A stretch of 64,000 nucleotides of DNA from CAJQQY01 sp964564545 (GTDB taxonomy: Bacteria; Bacteroidota; Bacteroidia; Chitinophagales; Saprospiraceae), in the NCBI GenBank assembly GCA_964564545.1, contig CAZMBP010000021.1, positions 42,861-106,860 of the forward strand. The letters run 5' to 3'. Of this stretch, positions 40,441 through 50,030 are shown in pieces (position 1 is the first letter of the stretch; every line of letters begins with the position of its first letter). Under the pieces are notes generated by a model. It did no database searches. It had not been told where the DNA came from and worked only from the letters and a program-made list of their open reading frames with translations. The translations under genes were made by a program, and so were the position numbers.

Positions 40441-41739
40441 TTATAATTCTTTAACTAATTGTTCAGAAATAAAATTCAATGTCTTCTCCTTCTTGATATT
40501 TTCTATTGAGTGATATGCTTGACCATACTCTTTTCCAAATTCAGAGAATATAGATTTATATCCTTTAGTAAGTGATTCAATTGCTTCAGGAACTAACTCT
40601 TGCTTCCGTTGTAAGATAATTTCAGATGGTGCATGAAGGAAAAAATTTAACCGAGGCTTTTGGACAAAACGGTATAACCATTTAGAAAGATTTTGATTTA
40701 ATTCGAGGTTAGTTCGCTTACCATCAATGATGAAATCAAAATAGTATCGGTCATATAAAACAATATAATTACGTAACTGATATTTGAAGAATATATATCC
40801 TCGTCCAAATATATAATCAGTATAGTAATAGCTAAATCGAAGTAATGAATTAAACTGACTAGTATTTTTTCCTTGGCGTGGCAGACGTGTTGCAGCACGA
40901 TTTTCTGCTTGTTTTTTACCATGGATAAAACTACTAAGGATTGGTAGAAGGGAAGGTCTATGTCTGATCACAATAGTTTTCTTTCGAAATTTTTCAGACA
41001 GTATATTTCGGGTAGCTTCTATAATCGTACTCTTACCAGCTCCATCTACCCCACTAAAGGATATTAGGAAACCTCTTTGTCGCATTAAATTACCCACGCT
41101 GTCTAAACAATAATTAACTCTTGAAGTTAATTTTTTAAATAAAGAATTAACTTCTAGATGACTGACAAATTCTATTATTTTTTCCCGTAAATCTTTTTGA
41201 AATGATGTCAGGTGAGATAATTCATAAATTTCAGTTTTATACTTTGTATTAAATTGATTTAGAATTTCTACAGATTCTTCATTCGAAATATTTCTAAAAT
41301 ACTCAATGTATTTCTGCGGAATTCCAGAAAAATTTAATTGGTTGAATAATACGATATGTTCAAAGAGACAAAAATTAGAATAAGTACAAATTCCATTTCT
41401 TTCAACTTTTTGAGAAAGCAAATAATCATTTGACAAATAAACTAAGTCTTTTCTTATCAACTTATAAAGACTATCAACTTGTAAGAATCCTCCATCTTTG
41501 AAAAAGATAAAAACTTGATTCATAAAACTTTGCTTATGCGTTGAAACTTTTATAACATTACTTTCACGTGAAGCAAATTCTTCTATATAGTCTTCTTTTT
41601 GATCAAACCAAAATATATCTAAATCAGATGATTCATCAATTTCAGAAATATTTTTCTCAATGAATTTTAACAGCATGTAATTCCTACCCTTTAGGTCGAG
41701 GAATAAGTTTTGGATAAATGATTCTCTATTGTTAGACAT
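40441..41739 (-). CDS. P-loop kinase-like protein with nucleotidyltransferase-like N-terminus
   Basis: A 432-residue protein with an unusual arrangement. The C-terminal half is a P-loop domain like thymidylate kinase: ISFSGVDGAGKSTIIEATRNIL (Walker A), IVLYDRYYFDFI (the DR-x-x motif of nucleoside kinases) and the lid-like region around KPRLNFFLHAPSEIILQRKQ. The N-terminal part (about 1-200) begins with DLDIFWF, which resembles the small nucleotidyltransferase fold. It is unlikely to act in dTMP synthesis; inside the exopolysaccharide operon it probably phosphorylates a sugar or glycan. It precedes the acyltransferase and follows the APH-fold gene after 141 bases. Confidence 0.7.
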   Translation of the reverse strand: MSNNRESFIQNLFLDLKGRNYMLLKFIEKNISEIDESSDLDIFWFDQKEDYIEEFASRESNVIKVSTHKQSFMNQVFIFFKDGGFLQVDSLYKLIRKDLVYLSNDYLLSQKVERNGICTYSNFCLFEHIVLFNQLNFSGIPQKYIEYFRNISNEESVEILNQFNTKYKTEIYELSHLTSFQKDLREKIIEFVSHLEVNSLFKKLTSRVNYCLDSVGNLMRQRGFLISFSGVDGAGKSTIIEATRNILSEKFRKKTIVIRHRPSLLPILSSFIHGKKQAENRAATRLPRQGKNTSQFNSLLRFSYYYTDYIFGRGYIFFKYQLRNYIVLYDRYYFDFIIDGKRTNLELNQNLSKWLYRFVQKPRLNFFLHAPSEIILQRKQELVPEAIESLTKGYKSIFSEFGKEYGQAYHSIENIKKEKTLNFISEQLVKEL

Positions 41740-41840
41740 GTAACTATTGTTTGATTATTTTTATACTAAATTGATGCCCATCCCAAATTTTACATAACAA
41801 CTTGACTATCAATTACTTACATACATAATTTAAACACCTG

Positions 41841-41878
41841 TTTTCTAATAATGAAAATCAATTCTCATTATTAGAAAA
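41841..41878. repeat. 14-bp perfect inverted repeat between two exopolysaccharide genes
   Basis: TTTTCTAATAATGA (41841-41854) and its complement (41865-41878) are separated by ten bases. It lies just beyond the stop of the APH-fold gene and upstream of the P-loop gene. It could be a weak or regulated internal terminator in the operon, or an internal operator. Confidence 0.6.
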
Positions 41879-41880
41879 TT

Positions 41881-43302
41881 CTAAACGCTATTTAGTTCTA
41901 CTTTTTTGTTAAAGTATTGAAAGGCGTCAAACCAAGTGGAAACAAGCCAATGAACTTGTTGATGCAGTTTAGGTTGTTTGATATATTTAGGGAGGTAGTA
42001 ACAAACTATATATAAAAGATAGAGTTTCAAGTGCTCCTCTTTATCAATGTTAAATGACTTTAAAATTTGTTGAGCCTTCTTATTCTCTAATTGAGTATCG
42101 ATTATTTGATTTATTTTTTGAAAATCATTTTGATCGATTAAGATTCCTTTTTGAAAAAAATAATGATAAAAATCAAATAAAAGAGGAAAATCATATTGAC
42201 TCATTTCCCAATCATAAATATGTAATTTATTTTTTCCAACATACATATTCCAAGGAGTAAAATCCCCATGAGCTATTCCAAGAGAAGTTAATTTGGTTGA
42301 GTTAATAGAATAAAATAATTGCGAAACTGATTCTATTAATTTTTCAATTTCTTTAACCTTTAACCCATTTTTTATAACAACAGGATGCTCTAAAAAAGCA
42401 ATTCCATCCTTAATCGTTTTCCAAATAGGAGTTCCTTCAAGTGATTTTTTTCGATAAGAAAATCTGTACATTTCATCTAAGGAATCCCAATATAAAGTTG
42501 ACCAAGCTTGGTTAGCATTTTTTTGTTTAGGCAAAACATTACTAACCAGAATTTGTGATTCTTGAATATTCACCTTTGGAAAAAAAGTAAATGAATAATT
42601 GAATTTTTCTAAATTAGATAATTGTTGATACTCATTTTTTACTAGACCTAATGAAGCATTAGTTAGAGGTATTTTTATAAAATGTGTACACCACTTATTT
42701 TTTGAAAGGGAAATTATAGCCTTTCGGTTCTCGCCAACAGTTCCTGTAAAAATGGCAAAGTCATCGAAAGGAATTTCCTCAAAAGATGTTTTAAATTTTC
42801 CATTGTTTTTAAAAAATACAGAAAACTGACCGTGGGTTATTGGCTTTAAATAATTTATCTTATTGAGTACTTTTGATGCTAAAACAAATAACTCAGATTT
42901 CCAACCTGAACCATTGTATAAATTTAAAAAACAGGGTGTTGAATTATTTTGTGGAAAAACCCAACGAATCGAACCATCTGGATTATTAATAAAAAAGAAC
43001 TTTGTAAAGCTATTTGCGTAAGCGTTATTAACTTTTGAAAAATCAATAATTCCTTCCGAAAAAATATGACTTTCTGTTTCAGTCAAAGATTCTTCAGAGA
43101 AATTTACAAACGTAAATTTCTGATTTGTCCTTTTCAAAAAACTAATTAATTCATCTTTTTTATTGAAATATTGAATGGTTTCAGAATTTGAAAAAACATT
43201 TTTCATCATCGAGTCAAAAACTATTAACCGCTTGGAATTGGGAAATAGTATTTTATTTAAAATTTCAATGTCTGTTTCTAATATTGTTTTCTCATTATGC
43301 AT
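41881..43302 (-). CDS. Aminoglycoside-phosphotransferase-fold kinase in the exopolysaccharide operon
   Basis: A 473-residue protein whose C-terminal half is an APH/choline-kinase-like phosphotransferase. The Brenner motif HGDFTPWNMYV (H-x-D-x4-N) holds the catalytic Asp, and KLHIYDWEMSQYDFPLLFDFYHY provides the metal-binding D-W-E. The N-terminal 200 residues match no fold I know. Resistance to aminoglycosides is unlikely in this context; it may phosphorylate a sugar, glycan or lipid intermediate of the exopolysaccharide. It lies between the Wzy-like gene and the P-loop gene. Confidence 0.75.
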   Translation of the reverse strand: MHNEKTILETDIEILNKILFPNSKRLIVFDSMMKNVFSNSETIQYFNKKDELISFLKRTNQKFTFVNFSEESLTETESHIFSEGIIDFSKVNNAYANSFTKFFFINNPDGSIRWVFPQNNSTPCFLNLYNGSGWKSELFVLASKVLNKINYLKPITHGQFSVFFKNNGKFKTSFEEIPFDDFAIFTGTVGENRKAIISLSKNKWCTHFIKIPLTNASLGLVKNEYQQLSNLEKFNYSFTFFPKVNIQESQILVSNVLPKQKNANQAWSTLYWDSLDEMYRFSYRKKSLEGTPIWKTIKDGIAFLEHPVVIKNGLKVKEIEKLIESVSQLFYSINSTKLTSLGIAHGDFTPWNMYVGKNKLHIYDWEMSQYDFPLLFDFYHYFFQKGILIDQNDFQKINQIIDTQLENKKAQQILKSFNIDKEEHLKLYLLYIVCYYLPKYIKQPKLHQQVHWLVSTWFDAFQYFNKKVELNSV

Positions 43303-43319
43303 ATCTATATATTTTTCAA

Positions 43320-44546
43320 TTAATCAGAGCTCTTCTGAACTATAAACATTAATATCACTAAGTGATAAAAGTAAATTCCATAATTAGCTTCACCAAAGAT
43401 TCCGAACTCAGTAGCTGAGTTTATTATTAAAGGAATAAGCATCGCGATGGCCGTTAATCTTAGTTTTAAATCTTTACTTTTTCCAATCGCACAAAAGGTA
43501 AGAGTCATTTGAATGATACAAATAAAAGCACCCACTAAACCCAAATTAATCAGAACTTGAACGAAGGTATTGTGAGTCATGGAAGCGGCATAAGCATGGA
43601 TACTGTCAAACTTATTTGTAAAAGGTGAATCGCTAATACTCATAAATCCATAGCCCAACAATGGCCTTTGCGGAAATCCATATGCAATTAAATCAGACCA
43701 AAAAGGAAGTCGTCCAGTCATACTCATCACCTCTCCTACATCACCATCTTTGATAACAATGGTTTGAATCAAAACTGGTAAAACAAGAACTGCAACACTT
43801 ACTGAACCTATTTTTAGCCAGGCACTTTTTGACATCAAAATAAACATCCCTGTTACTAATAAAAAAGCCCCTAACGAAGATCTTGATTGAGTTAATAACA
43901 ATACTGCTACACATAACCCCCAAAAAATAATATTCCAAAAAAGACCAGCTCCTTCTCTCATTCTGATATAAGTCATAGAGGCACCAATTACAGCCAACAT
44001 GCCTAGCTCATTTGGATTTATGATAAAACCTCCTAACCTCGAAACAGCTCCACCATGAGTGTCCCGATAAAAAGTGGATGGATCAAAATACAATCCGATT
44101 AAAAAACATACCGATATTATGGAGATACTAACTGCAAGAAGTTTTGCGAAAGATGCACGACCTTCTGTGAGGTGTTCACCAATGACAATAAAATGATAGA
44201 AAGTAATTACAAAACAAATACTCTCCAATAACATCATCAACTGCAAAACAGTAAACATCACATCGGTTGACCAAATGATAGAAGCAATTCCCAATAAAGC
44301 ATAAGCCAAATAGAAAAGTCCACTTAAATGATTTTCATACGCAAAAGAAAAATCTTTCAATTTTTTCCTCATTGACATGACCATAACAAAACAAAAACCA
44401 GTTAATAGAAACCTCATCCCTACTTTTACTACTCTTGTTAATCCAATTGAATTAGGAAAAAGAGTAAAGTAACTTGAGATCCGTAATGCCATAATTACTA
44501 TGAGCAAAACCAATAACCATTTATATGTCTTTTTAGTAGCTTCCAT
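43320..44546 (-). CDS. Wzy/O-antigen-ligase-like polymerase
   Basis: An integral membrane protein with about ten to twelve hydrophobic segments and the large periplasmic loop region of the Wzy/WaaL family. The loop contains GRLPFWSDLIAYGFPQRPLLGYGF and HAYAASMTHNTFVQVLINLGLVG, in which the His-N-x-x-(V/L) pattern is typical of ligases and polymerases. It would polymerise exopolysaccharide repeat units in the periplasm. I prefer the ATG at 44546 (MEATKKTYK), two bases after the glycosyltransferase stop, over the longer frame from 44594. Confidence 0.85.
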   Translation of the reverse strand: MEATKKTYKWLLVLLIVIMALRISSYFTLFPNSIGLTRVVKVGMRFLLTGFCFVMVMSMRKKLKDFSFAYENHLSGLFYLAYALLGIASIIWSTDVMFTVLQLMMLLESICFVITFYHFIVIGEHLTEGRASFAKLLAVSISIISVCFLIGLYFDPSTFYRDTHGGAVSRLGGFIINPNELGMLAVIGASMTYIRMREGAGLFWNIIFWGLCVAVLLLTQSRSSLGAFLLVTGMFILMSKSAWLKIGSVSVAVLVLPVLIQTIVIKDGDVGEVMSMTGRLPFWSDLIAYGFPQRPLLGYGFMSISDSPFTNKFDSIHAYAASMTHNTFVQVLINLGLVGAFICIIQMTLTFCAIGKSKDLKLRLTAIAMLIPLIINSATEFGIFGEANYGIYFYHLVILMFIVQKSSD

Positions 44547-44548
44547 TT

Positions 44549-45664
44549 TTAGGCAGCATAAACTTCTACTAATTGGGAAGCGATTTTCCCCCAATCAAAT
44601 TCTTGTTCAACCATCTTTCTTCCGTTTTCTCCCATTTCATTTAATTCATTTTGAGTAAAAAGTTGGGAAGCTTTTTGCATAACTTCAGCTATTTCTTCAA
44701 TAGAATTTTTGTGGAGAATTAATCCAGAATTATATTTAGTTACATAAGAATTGATATTGGTAGCTTCACTAGTTATCGTAGGAATTTTGAGTGCTGCAGC
44801 TTCCAATACAGCAGTTGGGAAACCTTCCATTCTAGAAGTGTGTAAAAAAACATCCATCTGATTCAGCAAATCAAATTTCTCCTTCCCAAACTTTTTACCA
44901 TGAAAAATAACACGGTCAGAAATTCCCAAATCAATTGCTAATTGTTCTAACTCCTTTCTTTCTCCTCCATCTCCAATCAACTCTAAAGTTCCAATCCCAC
45001 CTCCGTGAATGTATTGTTGGAAACCTTTCAACATCAAGTCCAACCCTTTATGAAACTTGGCTAATCTTCCACAAAATCCAAATACCAGATTATCTGATTT
45101 AGTTTCACTTACTGGATACATTGGAATAACATTTAAGTCTTGACCATTAGCGATCAAACATTTTTTTGCCTGCAAAGTCAAGTTATCTAAAAAAGTAAAT
45201 TCGTTGACTCCAAGTAATTGAACTCGTTTTGCATCCTTGATTAACTTAGATTCGATCAAATGGAAATATAATTTCTTCACCCATTTGTTTTTAGTCATTG
45301 CCATCTCAGTCAATGAACCATGTGGAGTATAGATATAGGAAATATTTCGTTTTTTGAGCATCTGAGTTATATGATAAAACTCAGGAATAAATGCTCCATG
45401 CAAATGAACTACTGTGTTTTTAGAAAGAGATTGAATCTCATTTTTCAACTTTGCATCAATCCTTAATTTATTTTTAACTTGAAAGAAAAGTTGAGTTTTG
45501 AAATTTCTATCTGGATAATTTTTCTCTAAAGAATTAGCGATCCCCCATAAGGTTACATCATGTCCCAAATCTGTTTGAGAAGTTGCTAATTGGTAAGCAA
45601 CTTTATTCACCCCATTCATTCTTTCTGGGTTCGCTTTACCTAGTACGATATGTATAATTTTCAT
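44549..45664 (-). CDS. Glycosyltransferase, GT4-like
   Basis: A 371-residue GT4-type glycosyltransferase. The N-terminal domain has HIVLGKANPERMNGVNKVAYQLA; the donor domain has FGFCGRLAKFHKGLDLMLKGF, GDGGERKELEQLAIDLGISDRVIFHG and MDVFLHTSRMEGFPTAVLEAAALKIPTI with the E-x7-E site. It acts on the cytoplasmic face of the membrane. It lies between the flippase (six bases) and the Wzy-like gene. Confidence 0.92.
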   Translation of the reverse strand: MKIIHIVLGKANPERMNGVNKVAYQLATSQTDLGHDVTLWGIANSLEKNYPDRNFKTQLFFQVKNKLRIDAKLKNEIQSLSKNTVVHLHGAFIPEFYHITQMLKKRNISYIYTPHGSLTEMAMTKNKWVKKLYFHLIESKLIKDAKRVQLLGVNEFTFLDNLTLQAKKCLIANGQDLNVIPMYPVSETKSDNLVFGFCGRLAKFHKGLDLMLKGFQQYIHGGGIGTLELIGDGGERKELEQLAIDLGISDRVIFHGKKFGKEKFDLLNQMDVFLHTSRMEGFPTAVLEAAALKIPTITSEATNINSYVTKYNSGLILHKNSIEEIAEVMQKASQLFTQNELNEMGENGRKMVEQEFDWGKIASQLVEVYAA

Positions 45665-45670
45665 ATTGAT

Positions 45671-46933
45671 TTAATTTACTTTTTGAATTGAAAATTTATT
45701 GGAACGGATTGAAAAAAAGGAATAGGTTAACACACTAATTAGCTGAGTTAAAATTAATCCTGAGAGTAATCCGTATATTTCAAAATGATTTAAAAAGAGG
45801 TGTGCAAAGCTGAAACTAAAAATAGCTCCAAAAACATAGGCGAAAAAAATAGGACTTGTTTTTTCAATTGTTCTAAGGTAGAATCGAAGTGGATGTCCTA
45901 AAAATACTAAAACATAAAGTATTACGTATCCAAATAAAATAAAGGAATATTGACTTGCCTCCTTCCCATATATCAATGTCAAAATTGGGGAAGAGAATAC
46001 GACAATCAATACTAGAATAACACAAAAACCTAGCCCTAATTGCTTTGTTGTTTTTGATAAATATTGAGTCAGAGCACTTTCACCTTCCAAATGAAATCGT
46101 TTTGCAGCTTCAATTGGGATAATGCTTTCCATCGCCAAAAAGAGTATGTGACATAAGCCCATAATATTCTGAACCATTCGGATAGCACCTACTGCTGAGG
46201 TTCCTAAAATACTTGCGCCAACAATAATAAAATAGTTGCCTGATAGCCATTGTAATACTGAAGTGCCCAATAACCATTTGGAAAAATGAAAATGTCTGAC
46301 TAATATATTTTTATAATTAAATAATGAAAATCCTTGTGAATACATTCCAAGCATAACACTCATTAGATTTACTCCTAAAATTATGCTTAAGGTGTTTTTT
46401 AAATTTATCTCCCCTAGAAATACTAGGAATAAAACTCCCAGTAATTGACCTCCATAAAGCAACACATCAAGAAATAAAACTTTTGGAATTTGAGATTTAA
46501 CCAGATATATCTTTCGATAAAAATCATGCATTGTTTGTCCTAAAACAATTACACTTAAAAGAGGTATTAAAGAATAAATATGTTTTTCGAAAAATAAATT
46601 TGAAAACATGAATATTATCAATCCTAATATTAAAAACAATATACTTACCAATAACTGAATCGAGTGCAAACTAGCTAAATACCTACCCTGCTCTTCATCA
46701 CTCATTTTAGGTGCAAATGATAAAAGTGGTTTTATTACAAAAGCCTGATTTATTCCTAAGGCAAATAATACAACCATCCATAACAAGGCAAAAACTCCAT
46801 AATCATCTAACCCAATCGAACGTACCAAAAGCACACCTAATAAGAAGTTACTACCACTTACTAAAGCTTGATCTGCAAAAACAAGTCCCTTAGAATACAA
46901 AGGCGAAGTTGATATTTTAGATAAAAATTTCAT
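45671..46933 (-). CDS. Wzx-type polysaccharide flippase
   Basis: A 420-residue protein of the MOP flippase superfamily with about twelve transmembrane segments, starting with the ALVSGSNFLLGVLLVRSIGLDDYGVFALLW region typical of polysaccharide exporters. It would flip the undecaprenyl-linked repeat unit across the inner membrane for Wzy. It follows the tyrosine kinase by 24 bases and precedes a glycosyltransferase. Confidence 0.88.
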   Translation of the reverse strand: MKFLSKISTSPLYSKGLVFADQALVSGSNFLLGVLLVRSIGLDDYGVFALLWMVVLFALGINQAFVIKPLLSFAPKMSDEEQGRYLASLHSIQLLVSILFLILGLIIFMFSNLFFEKHIYSLIPLLSVIVLGQTMHDFYRKIYLVKSQIPKVLFLDVLLYGGQLLGVLFLVFLGEINLKNTLSIILGVNLMSVMLGMYSQGFSLFNYKNILVRHFHFSKWLLGTSVLQWLSGNYFIIVGASILGTSAVGAIRMVQNIMGLCHILFLAMESIIPIEAAKRFHLEGESALTQYLSKTTKQLGLGFCVILVLIVVFSSPILTLIYGKEASQYSFILFGYVILYVLVFLGHPLRFYLRTIEKTSPIFFAYVFGAIFSFSFAHLFLNHFEIYGLLSGLILTQLISVLTYSFFSIRSNKFSIQKVN

Positions 46934-46957
46934 TTGTAATTATATTGTTATAATTAA

Positions 46958-49255
46958 TTAAAATATTGACACAACTGTATTCCAAACTCTCTGTTTTATT
47001 GAAATGGAGTTATAATACTTTTGATGTGAATTCGCTTTGGCACCATTAAAAACACCATAAACATTAGGTATTTCATTTTCTTCTATTATCTCTTTGGCAT
47101 AATTGACTGTTTTAATTTTAGTTTTCTTCGCTCTAAAAAGTAGCAGATTAAAGTCAACTTGCTTCATCATCAAAATCACATCTTCCACCATTCCTATCGC
47201 AGGAGCATCAATTAAAATCACATCATAATCTTCTTTTAAAGTATCTATAAAATTGGTGGTTTGGGGAGCAAATAAAATTCCTGAATATATATTTCGCAAA
47301 TCACCTGTAGGTATCACATCTATATTTTTTATAGCTGTTTTTAGAATAGCTTGATGAGGTGTTATGCTTTTTTGTAAGACTTCAGCTAACCCTATTTCAT
47401 TACTTACTCCAAATGGATTTTCTTCATTTAGTGTAGTTAAATCCATATCAATTACTAAGGCTCTTTTCCCCATAGAGTCATAAAATTTTGCAAGGTTGGA
47501 TGCTGTAAAAGTTTTCCCTTCGTTAGAAAGTGTAGAGGAAACCAATACGATTTTTGATTTTGATCCATCTGAATTTTCATTATTTATCAATTCCAAATTG
47601 GTATAAAGGTTCCCAAGTGAACTCATTGGGTTTTCATTTTTTCTAACTTTAGAAATACTACCAATCAATGGAATAGGTAACATATTCATCAACTCATTTT
47701 TGTTTTTAATTTTTGCTGTTAAGAAATGTTTCAAAAATGAAATTCCAATTCCGATTAACAAAGCAAAGAATACTGCAACACCATAAAAAAGAGTGACATT
47801 TGGTGAAACAGGACTTTTGCTTACCTCTGCCCTATCTATAATTTGGTGAAAAACGGTGTTCGCAGATTTTGCAACTGCGATTTCCATTCTTTTTTCAAGC
47901 AGAGAAGTATAAAGCTGCTCATTCAGCTTCACCTCTCTCTGGAGGACAATGGTTTTTTGTTCTTTATCAGGAAATTCTTGAACGTTCTTATCAATTTTTG
48001 TTATTGCTTTTTCTATTTCCTTTTGACGCAAAGAAATGTTATCCAAGGTGTTTTTTACACTCTCATGAATAAACGTGCGCATATTGTTAATTTTCAATTT
48101 GATGTTTTGTACTTCATCACTTTGGGGAGTATATTTCATCAATAAATCTTCCTTCGCTAATTCAAAATTTTGCGCTTTCAAAAATGCTTCCTTAAAAAGA
48201 GGATCTTTTAACGCTTCAAAATTTGGTGCAAAATCTCGTAAATCATTACCGCTTGCTAAGTATTCAAATGTCCTCTTTAACTCCCCTTCTTGCATATCAT
48301 AATTGACTTTTTGAAATTCTAACTGCATCATTTCTTTAAGCGTCGCATCAGTTTCTTGCTTAATATTCATGATGCTTTTTTGCGTCTTAAATCTCACTAG
48401 TTGTCCTTCAGATTTTTTCAGTTTCCTTTTGACTTCATTTAGCTGCTCGTCAATAAATAATAGGGCTTTATCCGCTTCTTTTTGATGTTCATTTTTGCAA
48501 TTCCCAATATATGCCTCCATCAATGCATTGATAAACATTTGAGCTTTTTCTGGAACTTGATGCTGGTAATAAAGGTTGATAATTTGGATCTTTTTATCAA
48601 CAGATCGAACAAAGTAACTACCAGAGTTGACAGCTGAGACTAAAGCTTTTTTGGAGTTAATTTTAAAAGCCAAAATATCATTAGTTCGAAGACTAGAAGG
48701 GTTATCCGACAAAACAGCCTCATTTTCTTTTACTAATAAATTAAAACCATCCATTGCTAATGTATCATCAAGAACAACACGATTTTCTTCCATGAAGATT
48801 TCCTCGTTCCTACTCCATAGGAATTGGTTTTCACCTAAATATTTTAAATAATAAAGTCTATCATATGCTTTTTCATTTATTATTTCGTATTCAATTTCAA
48901 TGGGATTATTTTTATATAATTCAATAGTTTTAAGTTTTCCAACTCGAAAATATTCTAACTCAAAATCCAAACTATCAAAAGTCAATTCTTTTAATCTTTT
49001 AGATTTGAACATTTCCACCTCAGTCAAAAAATCAACCGAAGTTGCTCCCTTCGTTCTTCCTTTTTCCTCAAAAATGGCAAGGTCTCCAAGATTAATATTC
49101 CTATTGTCAATTTTTATAGATCCTGTAGATTGATATTCAGGTACGGTATAAACCACCAATCTCCTCGCTAACGTTACTGCTCCAATGATTAAAACTATAA
49201 TAATTGGCAAGCCTTTTAGGACTGGTACTATTAAAGTTTGATATTCTTTTTTCAT
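46958..49255 (-). CDS. Wzc-like polysaccharide co-polymerase and tyrosine autokinase
   Basis: A 765-residue inner-membrane protein. Transmembrane helices flank a large periplasmic Wzz domain: one at the N-terminus (about 16-34) and one near residues 490-510 (VTLFYGVAVFFALLIGIGI). Long coiled-coil stretches lie between (residues about 265-450). The C-terminal BY-kinase domain has the Walker-A-like SSTLSNEGKTFTASNLAKF, Walker A' RALVIDMDLT and Walker-B-like DVILIDAPAIGM. The C-terminal tyrosine cluster is short (KYYNS), fewer tyrosines than in enterobacterial Wzc. It controls chain length and couples to the export channel, encoded next door. Confidence 0.92.
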   Translation of the reverse strand: MKKEYQTLIVPVLKGLPIIIVLIIGAVTLARRLVVYTVPEYQSTGSIKIDNRNINLGDLAIFEEKGRTKGATSVDFLTEVEMFKSKRLKELTFDSLDFELEYFRVGKLKTIELYKNNPIEIEYEIINEKAYDRLYYLKYLGENQFLWSRNEEIFMEENRVVLDDTLAMDGFNLLVKENEAVLSDNPSSLRTNDILAFKINSKKALVSAVNSGSYFVRSVDKKIQIINLYYQHQVPEKAQMFINALMEAYIGNCKNEHQKEADKALLFIDEQLNEVKRKLKKSEGQLVRFKTQKSIMNIKQETDATLKEMMQLEFQKVNYDMQEGELKRTFEYLASGNDLRDFAPNFEALKDPLFKEAFLKAQNFELAKEDLLMKYTPQSDEVQNIKLKINNMRTFIHESVKNTLDNISLRQKEIEKAITKIDKNVQEFPDKEQKTIVLQREVKLNEQLYTSLLEKRMEIAVAKSANTVFHQIIDRAEVSKSPVSPNVTLFYGVAVFFALLIGIGISFLKHFLTAKIKNKNELMNMLPIPLIGSISKVRKNENPMSSLGNLYTNLELINNENSDGSKSKIVLVSSTLSNEGKTFTASNLAKFYDSMGKRALVIDMDLTTLNEENPFGVSNEIGLAEVLQKSITPHQAILKTAIKNIDVIPTGDLRNIYSGILFAPQTTNFIDTLKEDYDVILIDAPAIGMVEDVILMMKQVDFNLLLFRAKKTKIKTVNYAKEIIEENEIPNVYGVFNGAKANSHQKYYNSISIKQRVWNTVVSIF

Positions 49256-49286
49256 AATATTTTTTTTAGGATTAAACTTGAAATAA

Positions 49287-50030
49287 TTACTTGGCGAAAA
49301 CTGATGCGATGACTGCTATACCAGTAACAATGCTTGTAATCAAACTTATCTTTCCTAAATTTCTATCGTTAGACTTTGCTTTAGTTGCTCCTACATGAAT
49401 AATATCATCAGGTTGAAGAATTATATTTTTTTCTGGGAGGGTGACTAGATCTGTGAGGTCGACTGTTAATTTTATCGATTGTCCATTTACTATTCTTACT
49501 AATTCAATTTCCTCATTCCGAGAGTAAGCAGTTAAGCCTTTTGCTTCACCAAGAATTTCTACTAAAGAAATCGTTTCATTATCCAAACTATATCTACCTG
49601 GATTTGTCACTTCTCCCAGAATAGTTACATAGTGATTTAACACTCGAATATTAACAACTGGCTCTTTTAAAATATCAGAATATTGCTGCTCTAAAAAATA
49701 GTTAGCTTCTTTTACGGTCAATCCTTTTAATTGAATTCTACCAGCTTTTGGCAAGTTTACTTTTCCTTCATCATCAAGTTGAAGCCATTTTCCAGTCGCT
49801 TCATTTGAAGTGTAAACACTATTAACCGACCCAATACTTAGGTCATTATGGTTCCAAATACTTATTGTGATTTTATCTCCTGCCTTAAGAGTAGGTTCTA
49901 CGGAAGTTAATAGTTGAATTGCTAATGAATCATTCAATTGTTGATTCTCTACCTTACTGAAAAGTGGCTTTGAAGTAAAGCACGAGGATAAAAACGAAGT
50001 AAAAAAAATGAAAAGAAGTATTTTATACAT
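49287..50030 (-). CDS. Wza-like polysaccharide export lipoprotein
   Basis: A 247-residue outer-membrane lipoprotein. The lipobox LSSCF gives Cys17. The Poly_export (PES) domain covers about residues 55-140 (LKAGDKITISIWNHNDLSIG; GKVNLPKAGRIQLKGLTVKEANYFLEQ), followed by one SLBB domain (VTILGEVTNPGRYSLDNETISLVEILGEAKGLT). The C-terminus ends in a hydrophobic segment (ISLITSIVTGIAVIASVFA) as in related proteins. It is the first gene of the exopolysaccharide operon, with a 415-base regulatory interval upstream. Confidence 0.92.
   Translation of the reverse strand: MYKILLFIFFTSFLSSCFTSKPLFSKVENQQLNDSLAIQLLTSVEPTLKAGDKITISIWNHNDLSIGSVNSVYTSNEATGKWLQLDDEGKVNLPKAGRIQLKGLTVKEANYFLEQQYSDILKEPVVNIRVLNHYVTILGEVTNPGRYSLDNETISLVEILGEAKGLTAYSRNEEIELVRIVNGQSIKLTVDLTDLVTLPEKNIILQPDDIIHVGATKAKSNDRNLGKISLITSIVTGIAVIASVFAK

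Noticed and set aside
41881..43302. Aminoglycoside resistance gene
   Set aside because: APH fold motifs are present, but the protein has a 200-residue unrelated N-terminus and lies within an exopolysaccharide operon.
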